Below, piece after piece: positions 55,937-63,984 of a stretch of DNA of 64,000 nt. The DNA lies in NCBI RefSeq assembly GCF_007747995.1, contig NZ_CP036276.1, positions 6,934,001 to 6,998,000 on the forward strand, in the 5' to 3' direction. The stretch is from Symmachiella dynata. Lineage in GTDB: Bacteria; Planctomycetota; Planctomycetia; Planctomycetales; Planctomycetaceae. Both the position numbers and the translations under genes were made by a program. Within the stretch, counting starts at the first letter, position 1; the number at the start of each line of letters is the position of its first letter. Under the pieces are notes generated by a model. That model ran no database searches. It had not been told where the DNA came from and saw nothing but the letters and a program-made list of their open reading frames with translations.

Positions 55937-56328
55937 ACGTCGATTTCCCGCAAATGCCAAATGACCGTCGGCCCTACTTCATTCCACTGCATATCAACAG
56001 GCTTGTGATTGCGTCCCACCTCCTATGAAGTGGTAGATGCTGTTGCCCCACCGATCTGCTGATCCAACGCGAAGACTTCGCGTCAAGTTCCATTCTTTGA
56101 CTGAATCGAGGTGTTGTCAACCCGCGGATGAGGTTTCGAGGCATGCCTGGGTAAACCGGCGGTTGTGTCGTAGCAGTCATTCTGCCAGCAAACTTGCTAA
56201 GCCATAAGCGAGAAACCTCTCTATTCCCAATCGAATCAGCGCCCCTATCAGTGAAAACCCTCGATTTTTCTCGTTTGGATACTCATGGAAACTTCTACTC
56301 CTCTCTACCTTTTTTGAAAGGGACAACC
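55937..56328. other. Divergent intergenic region
   Basis: Lies between the sigma factor (left) and exported coiled-coil gene (right). I see no repeat or gene. Promoters for both must lie here but none stands out. Confidence 0.4.
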
Positions 56329-56856
56329 ATGATCAATCTGGTTCACAAACAACCTCGCATCAAGTCGAGATTTCGACCGTGCGCAGCGATGGGATTCGCC
56401 ATCGTTGCCATGGCCGCACTCGCGATGCCAAACTCCGCGCAGGCACAAATGTGTCCAAACGGGGGAGCAGGCGGTGGATCGACCGGCGGATCGACCGGCG
56501 AAACAGCGTCAACCGGTGGAACAAGCGCGAGCAGTTCTGCCACAGGGGCACTTGCTGCTGTGCAAGCCGCGCAACAGATGATGCAGATGCGACAACAGCG
56601 CAACGAACAGTACCGGCAGTACCTGCAACAACGCCGCGAAATGTATTTGGCCTCGATTCGTAACAACAACACCGAGACCAAACGGAGTCGCCGCGTGAGC
56701 GAAAAAACAGCACAGGCTCGACGCGAGGAACGGCGACTGCTCCGCGAGGAACGGATCGCCCGCAATCTTGAACGGTTGAATCGCATCCGCGAGGAAATCG
56801 AAGCAAAAGCCAAAGCGGAGTCGGAGACTCGCATCGCATCCACCGGCGGACAATAA
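56329..56856 (+). CDS. Exported Gln/Arg-rich coiled-coil protein
   Basis: 175 residues from ATG 56329 (AAAGGG nine bases before); the longer frame from 56194 has no family support. Signal peptide with AMPNSAQA cleavage near residue 40. A Gly/Ser/Thr-rich low-complexity stretch (GGAGGGSTGGSTGETASTGG) follows, then a long charged helix (EQYRQYLQQRREMYL, ARREERRLLREERIARNLERLNRIREEI). Probably an envelope structural protein. No known family. Confidence 0.75.
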   Translation: MINLVHKQPRIKSRFRPCAAMGFAIVAMAALAMPNSAQAQMCPNGGAGGGSTGGSTGETASTGGTSASSSATGALAAVQAAQQMMQMRQQRNEQYRQYLQQRREMYLASIRNNNTETKRSRRVSEKTAQARREERRLLREERIARNLERLNRIREEIEAKAKAESETRIASTGGQ

Positions 56857-56937
56857 CCAATCACGGAAGTGCGGGCCCGCCGCAACGGTGCCACTGCGCA
56901 CCAAACTTTGGAACCCGGCCCGGGCGACGACCGGTTT

Positions 56938-57429
56938 CTACAAACTCATTTCGCAAGTCGCCCATTGACCAAAATTTTCTTCGACATCGACCCGTATGGA
57001 TTCGACCGGCGCTCCCGCCTTTTGATGGACCACATCCTCCAGGCGCCGGCCGATCCAGCGGGCGATCAGCTCCGCCGTCGTGTTTTCCAACGGCAACAAG
57101 ATACAGTCCTCCCGAGGAAACACCCACCGCCGTTCCTCGAACGTCGCTTCGACTTCACGGTCTCCTGCCACGACTTTGATCTCCGCATGCTCGGTCGGCA
57201 ATAACACCCGGTGATCCAGCTCATCGACAATCGCCTGCAATTCATCGCGCAGCGCAATGAAATCGAACACGTAATAATTCTCATCGAGCGCCCCGGCCAC
57301 CTCCGCCGCTACCCGCCAATTGTGGCCATGCAGCCGCTCGCAAATGTTGCCGGCAAACGTGATGAAATGTGCCGCACTAAATACGAGATGGTCTTTGGTC
57401 ACCCGCACACGAAATCGTTCGTTGGTCAT
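56938..57429 (-). CDS. 6-pyruvoyl-tetrahydropterin synthase/QueD-like protein
   Basis: 163 residues. Zinc ligands H21 (SAAHF), H34 and H36 in CERLHGHNW; the catalytic Cys is C30 of CxxxHGH. DFIALRDEL and LDHRVLLPTEH are typical, with VEENFGQWATCEMSL at the end. Length exceeds E. coli QueD (about 120). It could make 6-carboxytetrahydropterin for the queC/queE pathway present at 31 kb, or a pterin for another cofactor. The start overlaps the stop of the CitG-like gene by four bases (ATGA), so it is translationally coupled to it, which points to a shared pathway other than queuosine. Confidence 0.88.
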   Translation of the reverse strand: MTNERFRVRVTKDHLVFSAAHFITFAGNICERLHGHNWRVAAEVAGALDENYYVFDFIALRDELQAIVDELDHRVLLPTEHAEIKVVAGDREVEATFEERRWVFPREDCILLPLENTTAELIARWIGRRLEDVVHQKAGAPVESIRVDVEENFGQWATCEMSL

Positions 57430-58349
57430 CGTCTTCCTTCATTGATCAAAATGTCCTGGCCCGCCGCACTGTCTCTTGCGTCGCTGAGGGCCTGCCGCGC
57501 GTTCTCAAAATCAGCGAGCCCGTCGCGGAAGGCGGCAAATAAAATGGCCGCGATCAGGTCCGCCGTCGTCCCCGGATTGCGACGATGCCCATCGCCGCGC
57601 AACCAAACATCCAACTCAGCCACTTCCGTCGATGCCAAATCGGCCGACTCCTCAAACGATTCCAATGCCCGCTGCGCGCGCTGTCGGGCTTCGCCGGCAA
57701 TCGCTGCTCCGCACTTCCGGGCGATCAACGAATCACCAAATCGTGCCATCAACTTCAATTGCAAATGGACGATCGATGCGTTCCATTGCTCCTGACTCGA
57801 GGGGGCATCCGCGAAATGCAAAGTGGCATAATCCAAGACTACGCCAAACCCATTGGCATATTCAGCCGCAATTTGATCCCACTCCGCCGCCCGTTTCATG
57901 ACGGCCAACAACGACTCGGTCGGCGCCTCGGCCACATCTTGATCCTCGACCGTCCCCATCCCACCTGGTGCGGCAAGACGAATCGCCTCGTAAACCAGCG
58001 CGGCATCTTCGTTGTCCACCCCCTCTAAGATGTCGCCGATCCCGTCGGTCAATAGTCGTTCTGGTGGCACCGCCGCCAGTGGCGCGATCAACAAGACGAT
58101 CCCCAAATTCACGTTCCGCCCCAACGCCTCGCGCGTCGCACGAATCGCCGCCAACACCGTTGGTCCGACTTTCAGTTCTGCCGAACGGGCCAACACCGGT
58201 TCGACCACGTGGGCCGCCTGGACGAAATCATCGTAGACCAAATCGACAAACCCGGCGGCGGGATGGACGTTCCCCGGCTTGTGCGCCGTCGCCTCCCACA
58301 GGCAAGCGACACGGATCATCTCTTCCAATTGTTTGCGGTCTTGGTGCAT
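57426..58349 (-). CDS. Triphosphoribosyl-dephospho-CoA synthase-like protein (CitG/MdcB family)
   Basis: 307 residues. EATAHKPGNVHPAAGFVDLVYDDFVQAA is the CitG signature (KPGNVHP), followed by LGRNVNLGIVLLIAPLA, DVAEAPTESLLAVMKRAAEWD and ELDVWLRGDGHRRNPGTTADLIAAILF. In classical cases it makes the prosthetic-group precursor for citrate or malonate lyase, but no lyase genes are nearby. From memory, relatives in planctomycetes and methylotrophs occur with tetrahydromethanopterin C1 genes, which the coupled PTPS gene would suit. That assignment is inference. Confidence 0.85.
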   Translation of the reverse strand: MHQDRKQLEEMIRVACLWEATAHKPGNVHPAAGFVDLVYDDFVQAAHVVEPVLARSAELKVGPTVLAAIRATREALGRNVNLGIVLLIAPLAAVPPERLLTDGIGDILEGVDNEDAALVYEAIRLAAPGGMGTVEDQDVAEAPTESLLAVMKRAAEWDQIAAEYANGFGVVLDYATLHFADAPSSQEQWNASIVHLQLKLMARFGDSLIARKCGAAIAGEARQRAQRALESFEESADLASTEVAELDVWLRGDGHRRNPGTTADLIAAILFAAFRDGLADFENARQALSDARDSAAGQDILINEGRR

Positions 58350-58465
58350 GCGTGCATTGTAATCGAATGCTCATTTCGTTGTCGCCCGCACCGCCATACT
58401 CTCGGTGAGCAACCGCGGGGGGTCGTGTTCGCAGATGCTGTCACCTTTGTGATTCGCATCTATTG

Positions 58466-58560
58466 TAGCGCGCCCCTCACCCCCGGCCCCTCTCCCAGAG
58501 GGAGAGGGGGGGCATTTTCTTCTCCCTCTCCCTCTGGGAGAGGGCCGGGGTGAGGGTTTC
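58466..58560. repeat. Facing pair of CCCTCACCCCGG/GGGAGAGGG repeats
   Basis: 58466-58511 and 58521-58560 are inverse copies, each itself a CTCTCCCAGAGGGAGAGG hairpin. Lies in the 526-bp gap between CitG-like and GT39-like genes. Confidence 0.85.
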
Positions 58561-58697
58561 GCATGACAGATGTACTCTCCTCACCATACGAATCGCCAAC
58601 TGTTTCCCGACGGTGATTCTCTCGACGTGCCGAACTCTCAAATCCAGACCGGCAATTGAACAAGGGCCCAGCGAGGCTAGTCGGGGGAACGTCAAAC

Positions 58698-58745
58698 GTA
58701 GCGCGCCCCTCACCCCCGGCCCCTCTCCCGGAGGGAGAGGGGGGA
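58698..58745. repeat. CCCTCACCCCCGGCCCCTCTCCC repeat
   Basis: One more copy, preceded by GTCAAACGTAGCGCGCCCC, the same left flank as copies near parB. Confidence 0.8.
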
Positions 58746-58875
58746 GTTGTTTTGGCGCGTGATTCGTGGCACAGGAGTCTCCGTGGGCTGAGGGTTGTGA
58801 TGGGGTATGCTATGATCCATGACGCTTAAACCGTCCGGCCCGCATTCTTGAAAACCGACCCGTCGATCCACCTCA

Positions 58876-60639
58876 ATGAACTCACCCCGCCACCTATTTT
58901 CAGCATCGACCGTGATCTTGCTCGTGGTAGTCGTCGGCTTCCTGCTTCGCGGCGCGCTGCCGAGTCGTATTGCCATCGAGCATTTCGACGAAGGGGTCTA
59001 TGCCTCGAATCTCGTCACCGGACCCGAATACGAATACCGGTATCCCAGCCGGCATCTCTTCGCGCCGCCGCTCGGTCCGTGGTTGATCGAGTGGTCACAG
59101 GTAGCGTGGGGCATCAATGATTTGGCATCGGTGGCGGTGAATCTCATCGCGGGTGGGCTGACCGTTTTGCTGGTTGGCTTCGTCGCCGCACGCTGGTTCA
59201 ACGATCGCGCCGGCATCGCCGCCGCCGCGTTGGCTGCTTTGTCGGGAATTCATATTCTGTATTCCCGCACCGCTCTGACCGACCCGCTCGTCTGCTTTTG
59301 GATGCTGGCCGCGGTCTATGCGATCTGGTGCTCCCTCTCCTACGGAGACAAAAGCTGGGCGGTGATCGCCGGAGTGCTGACCGGTTTGTCGTGGTGGACG
59401 AAGTACAACGGCTGGCTTCCCTTGGCCATCGGTGTGTCGGCAACCATCCCGTGGTTGTTGGTCGGTCGCGACCGCGCACGGCTCCGCACCTCTCTGGTCT
59501 GCCTCGTAATCATCATCGCCACCGCCGGGATTGTCTGGTCCCCGGCCTGGTACAACCTGCCCGATGGCTATGCCGCGGTCGCTGCCAATCATCGTCAATA
59601 CCTCGTCGGCCTCGACCGCTGGCCGCAAACCCTCTGGCAGCAGTTGCTCAATCACCGGCTACTCGAAGGCGCCTTCGGTCCCCTGAGTCTGGCTGCGGCA
59701 GTTATTGTTGTGGGGGCCTTTTCGCATCTGCAGGACAATGCTTCCGCAACAACCCGCACCTCGCATTTTTGGAAACTGCTCGCCCTCGCTGTGGGACTGA
59801 CCGCACTGGCCAGCCTGTCGGCATCCAGCATTGTGCTTGCCGCGCTGGCTGTCTATTGGTTGTGGCGAAACGTCGAATTACGTCCTGCGGAGTCGCCGCC
59901 GGATGAAGATCCAGCTGCCGTGCAATTGGCGCTCTGGATGTTGATCGCCTGGATCGCCGGCCTCTCACTGACGACGCCGCTCTACACCGCCTACCCCCGG
60001 ATCACGCTCCCTTGGCTGGTGCCCATCTGGTTGGCTGGAGGAGCAGGGATTGCTTGGCTGGTCGCCGGCATCAGGCAAGCGGCCGACGAATCACCAACCG
60101 CCAGCGCACCACGTGGAACCATCGCCTGGGCAGCCGGAATCATTGTCGTGGGAGTTGCGGTCGCCTTCGCCGGTCGGTATTGGAATCCCGGTTCCACGTG
60201 GAGCGCCTGGCAGTCCCACACCGGTCTGGCCGACATCGCTGCTGAGGTCAAGGCGGACATCGAACAGCAGATCGTAGAGCAGGGGGGATCCCCCCGTAGC
60301 GACAATTACGTCGTCGATGTCTACGGCGAACCCAGCCTGTTTTTTCAGCTACGACAACTCGGCATCGAGTTAGCCCTGCCGGCCAGCAACCTCAGATTCG
60401 CACAACCCGGCCTCGCTCCCCCGACACATCCCACCTTCCTACTCGCCGGTCCGCATGCCCTCCGCAGCTCACAATTCGAGGAGCAACTTGCGGAGACCGC
60501 CGGCCGTCTGAAGTTGCTGAAGACCTACCCGTACACCCCCAGCGATTTCGTCCTCCTCAACCAACACCCCCCAGAAGAGATCCGCCAAGCAGACGGCCAG
60601 CAGCGCCAGTATTCCGTCCGACTCTACCAACTTGAGTAA
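58876..60639 (+). CDS. GT39/ArnT-like membrane glycosyltransferase
   Basis: 587 residues, ATG 58876. About 11-12 membrane helices. The first periplasmic loop has EHFDEGVYASNLVTG, where the acidic pair (D, E) matches the catalytic residue of PMT/ArnT enzymes. LFAPPLGPWLIEWSQVAWG and HILYSRTALTDPLVCFWMLA are also typical, then a soluble C-terminal domain (DIAAEVKADIEQQIVEQGG, NYVVDVYGEPSLFFQLRQL). It transfers a sugar from a polyprenyl carrier to lipid A, protein or polymer. Acceptor unknown. Two imperfect parS-like sequences lie inside its 3' third. Confidence 0.88.
   Translation: MNSPRHLFSASTVILLVVVVGFLLRGALPSRIAIEHFDEGVYASNLVTGPEYEYRYPSRHLFAPPLGPWLIEWSQVAWGINDLASVAVNLIAGGLTVLLVGFVAARWFNDRAGIAAAALAALSGIHILYSRTALTDPLVCFWMLAAVYAIWCSLSYGDKSWAVIAGVLTGLSWWTKYNGWLPLAIGVSATIPWLLVGRDRARLRTSLVCLVIIIATAGIVWSPAWYNLPDGYAAVAANHRQYLVGLDRWPQTLWQQLLNHRLLEGAFGPLSLAAAVIVVGAFSHLQDNASATTRTSHFWKLLALAVGLTALASLSASSIVLAALAVYWLWRNVELRPAESPPDEDPAAVQLALWMLIAWIAGLSLTTPLYTAYPRITLPWLVPIWLAGGAGIAWLVAGIRQAADESPTASAPRGTIAWAAGIIVVGVAVAFAGRYWNPGSTWSAWQSHTGLADIAAEVKADIEQQIVEQGGSPRSDNYVVDVYGEPSLFFQLRQLGIELALPASNLRFAQPGLAPPTHPTFLLAGPHALRSSQFEEQLAETAGRLKLLKTYPYTPSDFVLLNQHPPEEIRQADGQQRQYSVRLYQLE
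60191..60204. other. Imperfect parS-like site inside GT39 gene
   Basis: GTTCCACGTGGAGC, one mismatch to the 14-bp palindromic core GTTCCACGTGGAAC. Confidence 0.5.
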
Positions 60640-60640
60640 A

Positions 60641-60656
60641 AGTTCCACGTGGAACT
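60641..60656. other. parS-like ParB binding site 1
   Basis: AGTTCCACGTGGAACT, a perfect 16-bp palindrome matching the known parS type GTTCCACGTGGAAC (Pseudomonas form of the ParB/Spo0J site). Begins two bases after the GT39-like stop codon. Confidence 0.85.
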
Positions 60657-60872
60657 GCGGGCGGGCGGCGGGGCCGCTTTGTGCGAGCTTCCGCTCGGTT
60701 AGGGTGGGCCGCTCCCGTTGGTCGCTGCGCATTGTTTATTTAGCGCACCGGGAGGGCGAAGCTCCTGCTGAGCCGCAACGGTACCTGCGGCGTGGGACCC
60801 CTAAGGAGCCTCGCCCGGAATGACCTATCCAATCGTCAAAGCACCCCAAGGTGGTCTGGCCGCCCCGGTGGA

Positions 60873-60888
60873 AGTTCCACGTGGAACT
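60873..60888. other. parS-like ParB binding site 2
   Basis: Second perfect AGTTCCACGTGGAACT, 232 bp from site 1 and about 600 bp before parB. Confidence 0.85.
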
Positions 60889-60919
60889 TTGTCTCAAACC
60901 GGCATTGGACTGGAGCCGG

Positions 60920-61055
60920 GAACGGTCGGTGCCTACCCGGTCAAAGGGTGCGTCAAACGTGGAACGCCCCTCACCCCCAGCCCCTCTCCCAGGGGGAGAG
61001 GGGGGATCCCATCTACTTCTCCCTCTCCCTCTGGGAGAGGGCCGGGGTGGGGGTT
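60920..61055. repeat. Compound repeat, unit A
   Basis: GAACGGTCGGTGCCTACCCGG-TCAAAGGGTGCGTCAAACGTGGAACG, then a CCCTCACCCC...GGGAGAGGGG hairpin and a facing CTCTCCC...GGGAGAGGG copy. Unit B at 61150 repeats the first ~90 bases. The AAACGTGGAACG segment resembles the right half of a parS site. Confidence 0.75.
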
Positions 61056-61149
61056 TTCGCACGACAGTTGGCGCTCCCCACCCAATCAATCGCTCACGGC
61101 AACCCGACGGGTAAATATGCCCCGCGATCCCATCCCAGCAGAGGGTTGA

Positions 61150-61237
61150 ATACGGTCGGCGCCTACCCGGGCAAAAGGTGCGTCAAACGTGGAACGCCCC
61201 TCACCCCCGGCCCCTCTCCCAGGGGGAGAGGGGGGAG
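61150..61237. repeat. Compound repeat, unit B
   Basis: TACGGTCGGCGCCTACCCGGGCAAAAGGTGCGTCAAACGTGG followed by the CCCTCACCCC hairpin, a near-copy of 60920-61009. Confidence 0.75.
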
Positions 61238-61302
61238 TTGTTTTCTCCCACTCCATTCGGAGGGGGCGGCGGGGTGAGCTTGTTTTTAACACCCGGATCG
61301 CT

Positions 61303-61318
61303 GGTTACACGTGGAACA
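61303..61318. other. parS-like ParB binding site 3 (one mismatch)
   Basis: GGTTACACGTGGAACA: core GTTACACGTGGAAC, with one mismatch in the left half. About 170 bp before the parB start. Confidence 0.65.
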
Positions 61319-61486
61319 TCGCCCGACCGCACCGGACGCCCCAGAAGTCATCTTGCTTCTAATCGGCAATGGCAGTTAGAATCCCCGCCCGCGACGATCC
61401 TGGACGTTTCGTCGTCGCGTGGACGACCCCGGGCACATCAACGTGCCGCACTTTGGCATGTGGTTTTTATTCGAAAGCGATCGATC

Positions 61487-62431
61487 ATGGATGATCAACA
61501 ACAAGACTCCAAACGGCGGCTGGGACGTGGACTGAGTTCTCTGCTGGGTGGTTCGGCTGTGGAAACACACGAACCCGATCCGCCCGAAGTGCCCGCTACC
61601 ATCCAAGCTCCCGGCCCCTCGGAACTGGTGCATGTGGCCGTCGATGAGATCGAGCGCAACCCCTACCAGCCACGCCGCGAGTTCGACCTCGATGCCATCA
61701 ATGAACTGGTCGACAGTGTTTCGCAGCACGGTGTCCTGCAGCCACTGCTGGTCCGGCTGACAGAGCAGGGCTATCAATTGATCGCCGGTGAGCGGCGGTT
61801 GATCGCATCTCAAAATGCCGGCCTGACGACGGTTCCCTGCCGCGTTTTAGAAATCGACGACCAGGCAGTCTTCGAAATCGCCATTGTCGAAAACGACCAA
61901 CGACAGGATCTGAACGACATCGAACGCGCCCAGGCTTATCAGGAATACCTCGACAAGTTCCACTGCACGGTCGAAGAATTGGCCCGCAAGGTGGGCAAGG
62001 GACGCTCCTCAATCAGCAACTGTCTGCGGTTATTGGAACTTCCCAAGTTCATCAAGCAGACCCTGGCAGAGAAAAAAATCTCCGCCGGTCACGCCCGCGC
62101 CCTCTTGCCGCTGGAAGACGAGTCGCAACAAATCGCCATGTGCCAGCGGATCCAATCGGAGTCGATGTCGGTCCGCCAGACCGAACAAGCCGTCCGCGAC
62201 GCCAACGCCGAAGAGGACGAAGCGACGATCCCGTTCGAGAAACCACAAGCGGGCAAACCGGCCCCCCAGCCGAATCACCACCTCTCGTCGCTACAACAGC
62301 AGTTGCGTGATCTGGTCAGCGCCAAGGTCGACATCCGCGTCAGCGGCAAGGACCGCGGCAAGATCATCATCCACTTCAACACCAACGATGAGTTCGAACG
62401 GATCATCGACCAGTTGAAAAAAGCAGCCTAA
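61487..62431 (+). CDS. parB: Chromosome-partitioning protein ParB
   Basis: 314 residues from ATG 61487. The frame extends left to 61178, but only through repeat DNA. RLGRGLSSLLG at the start is the ParA-interaction motif of chromosomal ParB. Residue 50 onward: VDEIERNPYQPR (58-63), GERR (101-104, CTPase site), ENDQRQDLNDIERA (135-148), HTH KGRSSISNCLRLLELP, and a C-terminal dimerisation domain from about 270. It binds parS and spreads as a CTP-dependent clamp, guiding origin segregation. Sites of the matching palindrome lie 0.2-1.4 kb upstream. parA is not seen in this window. Confidence 0.95.
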   Translation: MDDQQQDSKRRLGRGLSSLLGGSAVETHEPDPPEVPATIQAPGPSELVHVAVDEIERNPYQPRREFDLDAINELVDSVSQHGVLQPLLVRLTEQGYQLIAGERRLIASQNAGLTTVPCRVLEIDDQAVFEIAIVENDQRQDLNDIERAQAYQEYLDKFHCTVEELARKVGKGRSSISNCLRLLELPKFIKQTLAEKKISAGHARALLPLEDESQQIAMCQRIQSESMSVRQTEQAVRDANAEEDEATIPFEKPQAGKPAPQPNHHLSSLQQQLRDLVSAKVDIRVSGKDRGKIIIHFNTNDEFERIIDQLKKAA

Positions 62432-62449
62432 TTCGAGCTAGCTAAAGAA

Positions 62450-62485
62450 CCCCCTCTCCCCCTGGCAGAGGGCCGGGGTGAGGGG
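62450..62485. repeat. CCCTCTCCC...GGGTGAGGGG repeat
   Basis: CCCCCTCTCCCCCTGGCAGAGGGCCGGGGTGAGGGG hairpin just after parB. May double as its transcription end. Confidence 0.7.
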
Positions 62486-62574
62486 CAAGCCAAGTTTGAC
62501 GCCCCACCCCTGAGAGGTTGTCGGAGTCGAAATAGAGCAGGGCACCAAGTTCTCTCCAGCAGCCCGCCACCCCC

Positions 62575-63030
62575 CTATGCCTCTTCCAACCATCGCTGGC
62601 CGGATGCGGCTTGGATTTTTCCAGCCAAGCGATTGCTGATCGCAAAGGGGATATCGGGATGGGCCTGGAAGACCAGAGTCACATACTGATAAAAAAACAT
62701 CTGGCTGCGAACCGCCTGAATCTCCTCCCACGGAATAAAGAGCGGTGGGTGAAAGAGACTGAAAAAGACAACCAGCGGGACAACCGCAATCCTCAGGCCT
62801 TGGTCGTTGGCGGTAATATTCAGGCTCATTCCGTACCCGGTCAAGCCCCCCATCGAGCCGGATTGCATCCACCAACTGGTGCCATCGATCTTCTCACGGC
62901 AGGCATATGTTTTGGCCAAACGCCGCCAGCCGCCAACTTCTGCCATGATGAACAGAATCGCAGCCTACGCCGCCAGAATTGCCGGGACCAGCCAGAGGAA
63001 CATCCATGGGGGCTGCTGAAAGTTGATCAT
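62575..63030 (-). pseudogene. Small membrane protein gene with in-frame TAG
   Basis: From ATG 63030 the frame reads MINFQQPPWMFLWLVPAILAA, then TAG (62965-62967), then AAILFIMAEVGGWRRLAKTY and on to 62575, giving 151 codons in one frame. The hydrophobic N-terminal helix runs through the stop. The later part (GGWRRLA, WWMQSGSMGGLTGYGMSLNI, HPPLFIPWEEIQAV) looks like a conserved small membrane-protein family that usually has this N-terminal helix. Without the stop the gene would be intact. An ATG at 62946 would give a 123-residue protein lacking the helix. Confidence 0.65.
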
Positions 63031-63181
63031 GGGGCGCTTCCAATGATTCGGTAGACGACTCGTGACGTGCAAACTCAATGCACGATAGTCTGTCTAAGAC
63101 AACGTGCCAACCATTGGCGCGGATCACTTTTTGGTGTTCGGCTCCCACCCCCGGCCGGTCCCGAGAATGAAAAATAGCCTG

Positions 63182-63342
63182 GGGTAGCCGCGATTGCCCC
63201 CGGCAATCGGGGCGGGCAAAGCCCGCAAGAAGCCGCAGTTTGTGCGGTCCTAAACAAGCAGAGCCTCATCGGCAGGGACAGCTGAAACTGCTGCGTCTTG
63301 TGCCTGCGGCACACCGATTGCTGTGGGCAATCGCTGCCACCC
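63182..63342. repeat. ~160-bp multi-hairpin structured repeat, copy 2
   Basis: Begins GGGTAGCCGCGAT and ends ATCGCTGCCACCC. Stems in order: GATTGC-CCCCG-GCAATC, CGGGC-AAA-GCCCG, GCAGTTT with AAACTGC, GTGCC-TGC-GGCAC, GATTGC-TGTGG-GCAATC. About 94 percent identical to copy 3 by eye. See 35485. Confidence 0.85.
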
Positions 63343-63489
63343 GATGATTACTTCCCCCCTCCGATGAAATGCAATATGTTGCGAAGGACAAATGGAACGC
63401 CAAACGTGGATCGCCCCTCATCCCCGACTCCTCTCCCAGAGGGCCAGGGGGGAATTCTTGCGGCCGCTACCGAAGAAGAAATTGGCACT
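63343..63489. repeat. Flanking duplicated segment with CCCTC repeat, copy 1
   Basis: Starts GATGATTACTTCCCCCCTCCG-TGAAATGCAATATGTTGCGAAGG and continues into a degenerate CCCTCATCCCC hairpin. Matches 63651-63770, making a composite tandem duplication of about 310 bp together with the structured repeat. Confidence 0.75.
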
Positions 63490-63650
63490 GGGTAGCCGCG
63501 ATTGCCCCCGGCAATCGGGGCGGGCGAAGCCCGCAAGAAGCCGCAGTTTGTGCGCTCCTCGACAAGCAGAGCCTCATCGGCAGGGACAGCTGAAACTGCT
63601 GCGTCTTGTGCCTGCGGCACACCGATTGCCGTTGGCAATCGCTGCCACCC
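63490..63650. repeat. ~160-bp multi-hairpin structured repeat, copy 3
   Basis: GGGTAGCCGCGAT...ATCGCTGCCACCC. Hairpin loops differ from copy 2 (CGGGC-GAA-GCCCG; GATTGC-CGTTG-GCAATC) while stems are kept. Confidence 0.85.
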
Positions 63651-63810
63651 GATGCTTGCTTCCCCCCCTCCGGTGAAATGCAATATGTTGCGAAGGGCAA
63701 AGGGAACGCCAAACGTGGAACGCCCCTCACCCCCGGCCCCTCTCCCAGAGGGAGAGGGGGGAACCATTTCTTCTCCCTCTCCCTCTGGGAGAGGGCCGGG
63801 GTGAGGGTTT
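63651..63810. repeat. Flanking duplicated segment with CCCTC repeats, copy 2
   Basis: Second copy of the segment at 63343, ending in a facing pair of CCCTCACCCCGG/GGGAGAGGG hairpins (63716-63810). No gene in 63031-64000 is supported; ORFs here are translations of repeats. Confidence 0.78.
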
Positions 63811-63928
63811 TCGGACGACAAGTGAACGTCCCAATCCAACTCAACTCCAATTTCAGCCCAACATCGAAAAACTCCGACCTGTAGCAGATTACCCCCCGAT
63901 GCGTTTCGCGCGAGTCCGATCGAGCGAA

Positions 63929-63984
63929 CGTCAACCATGGCTCGCCCCTCACCCCCGTCCCCTCTCCCAGAGGGAGAGGGGGGA
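63929..63984. repeat. CCCTCACCCCCGTCCCCTCTCCC repeat at right edge
   Basis: Last copy of the family (GTCAACCATGGCTCG flank, CTCTCCCAGAGGGAGAGG hairpin), 16 bp from the window end. Confidence 0.8.

Noticed and set aside
62438-62875. 145-residue minus-strand ORF
   Set aside because: It reads the conserved small membrane protein in a wrong frame and ends in CCCTC-repeat sequence.
63348-63938. Minus- and plus-strand ORFs of up to 196 residues at the right end
   Set aside because: They are translations of the duplicated repeats, with the same peptide (PHPGPLPEGEG-like) wherever the CCCTC repeat occurs.
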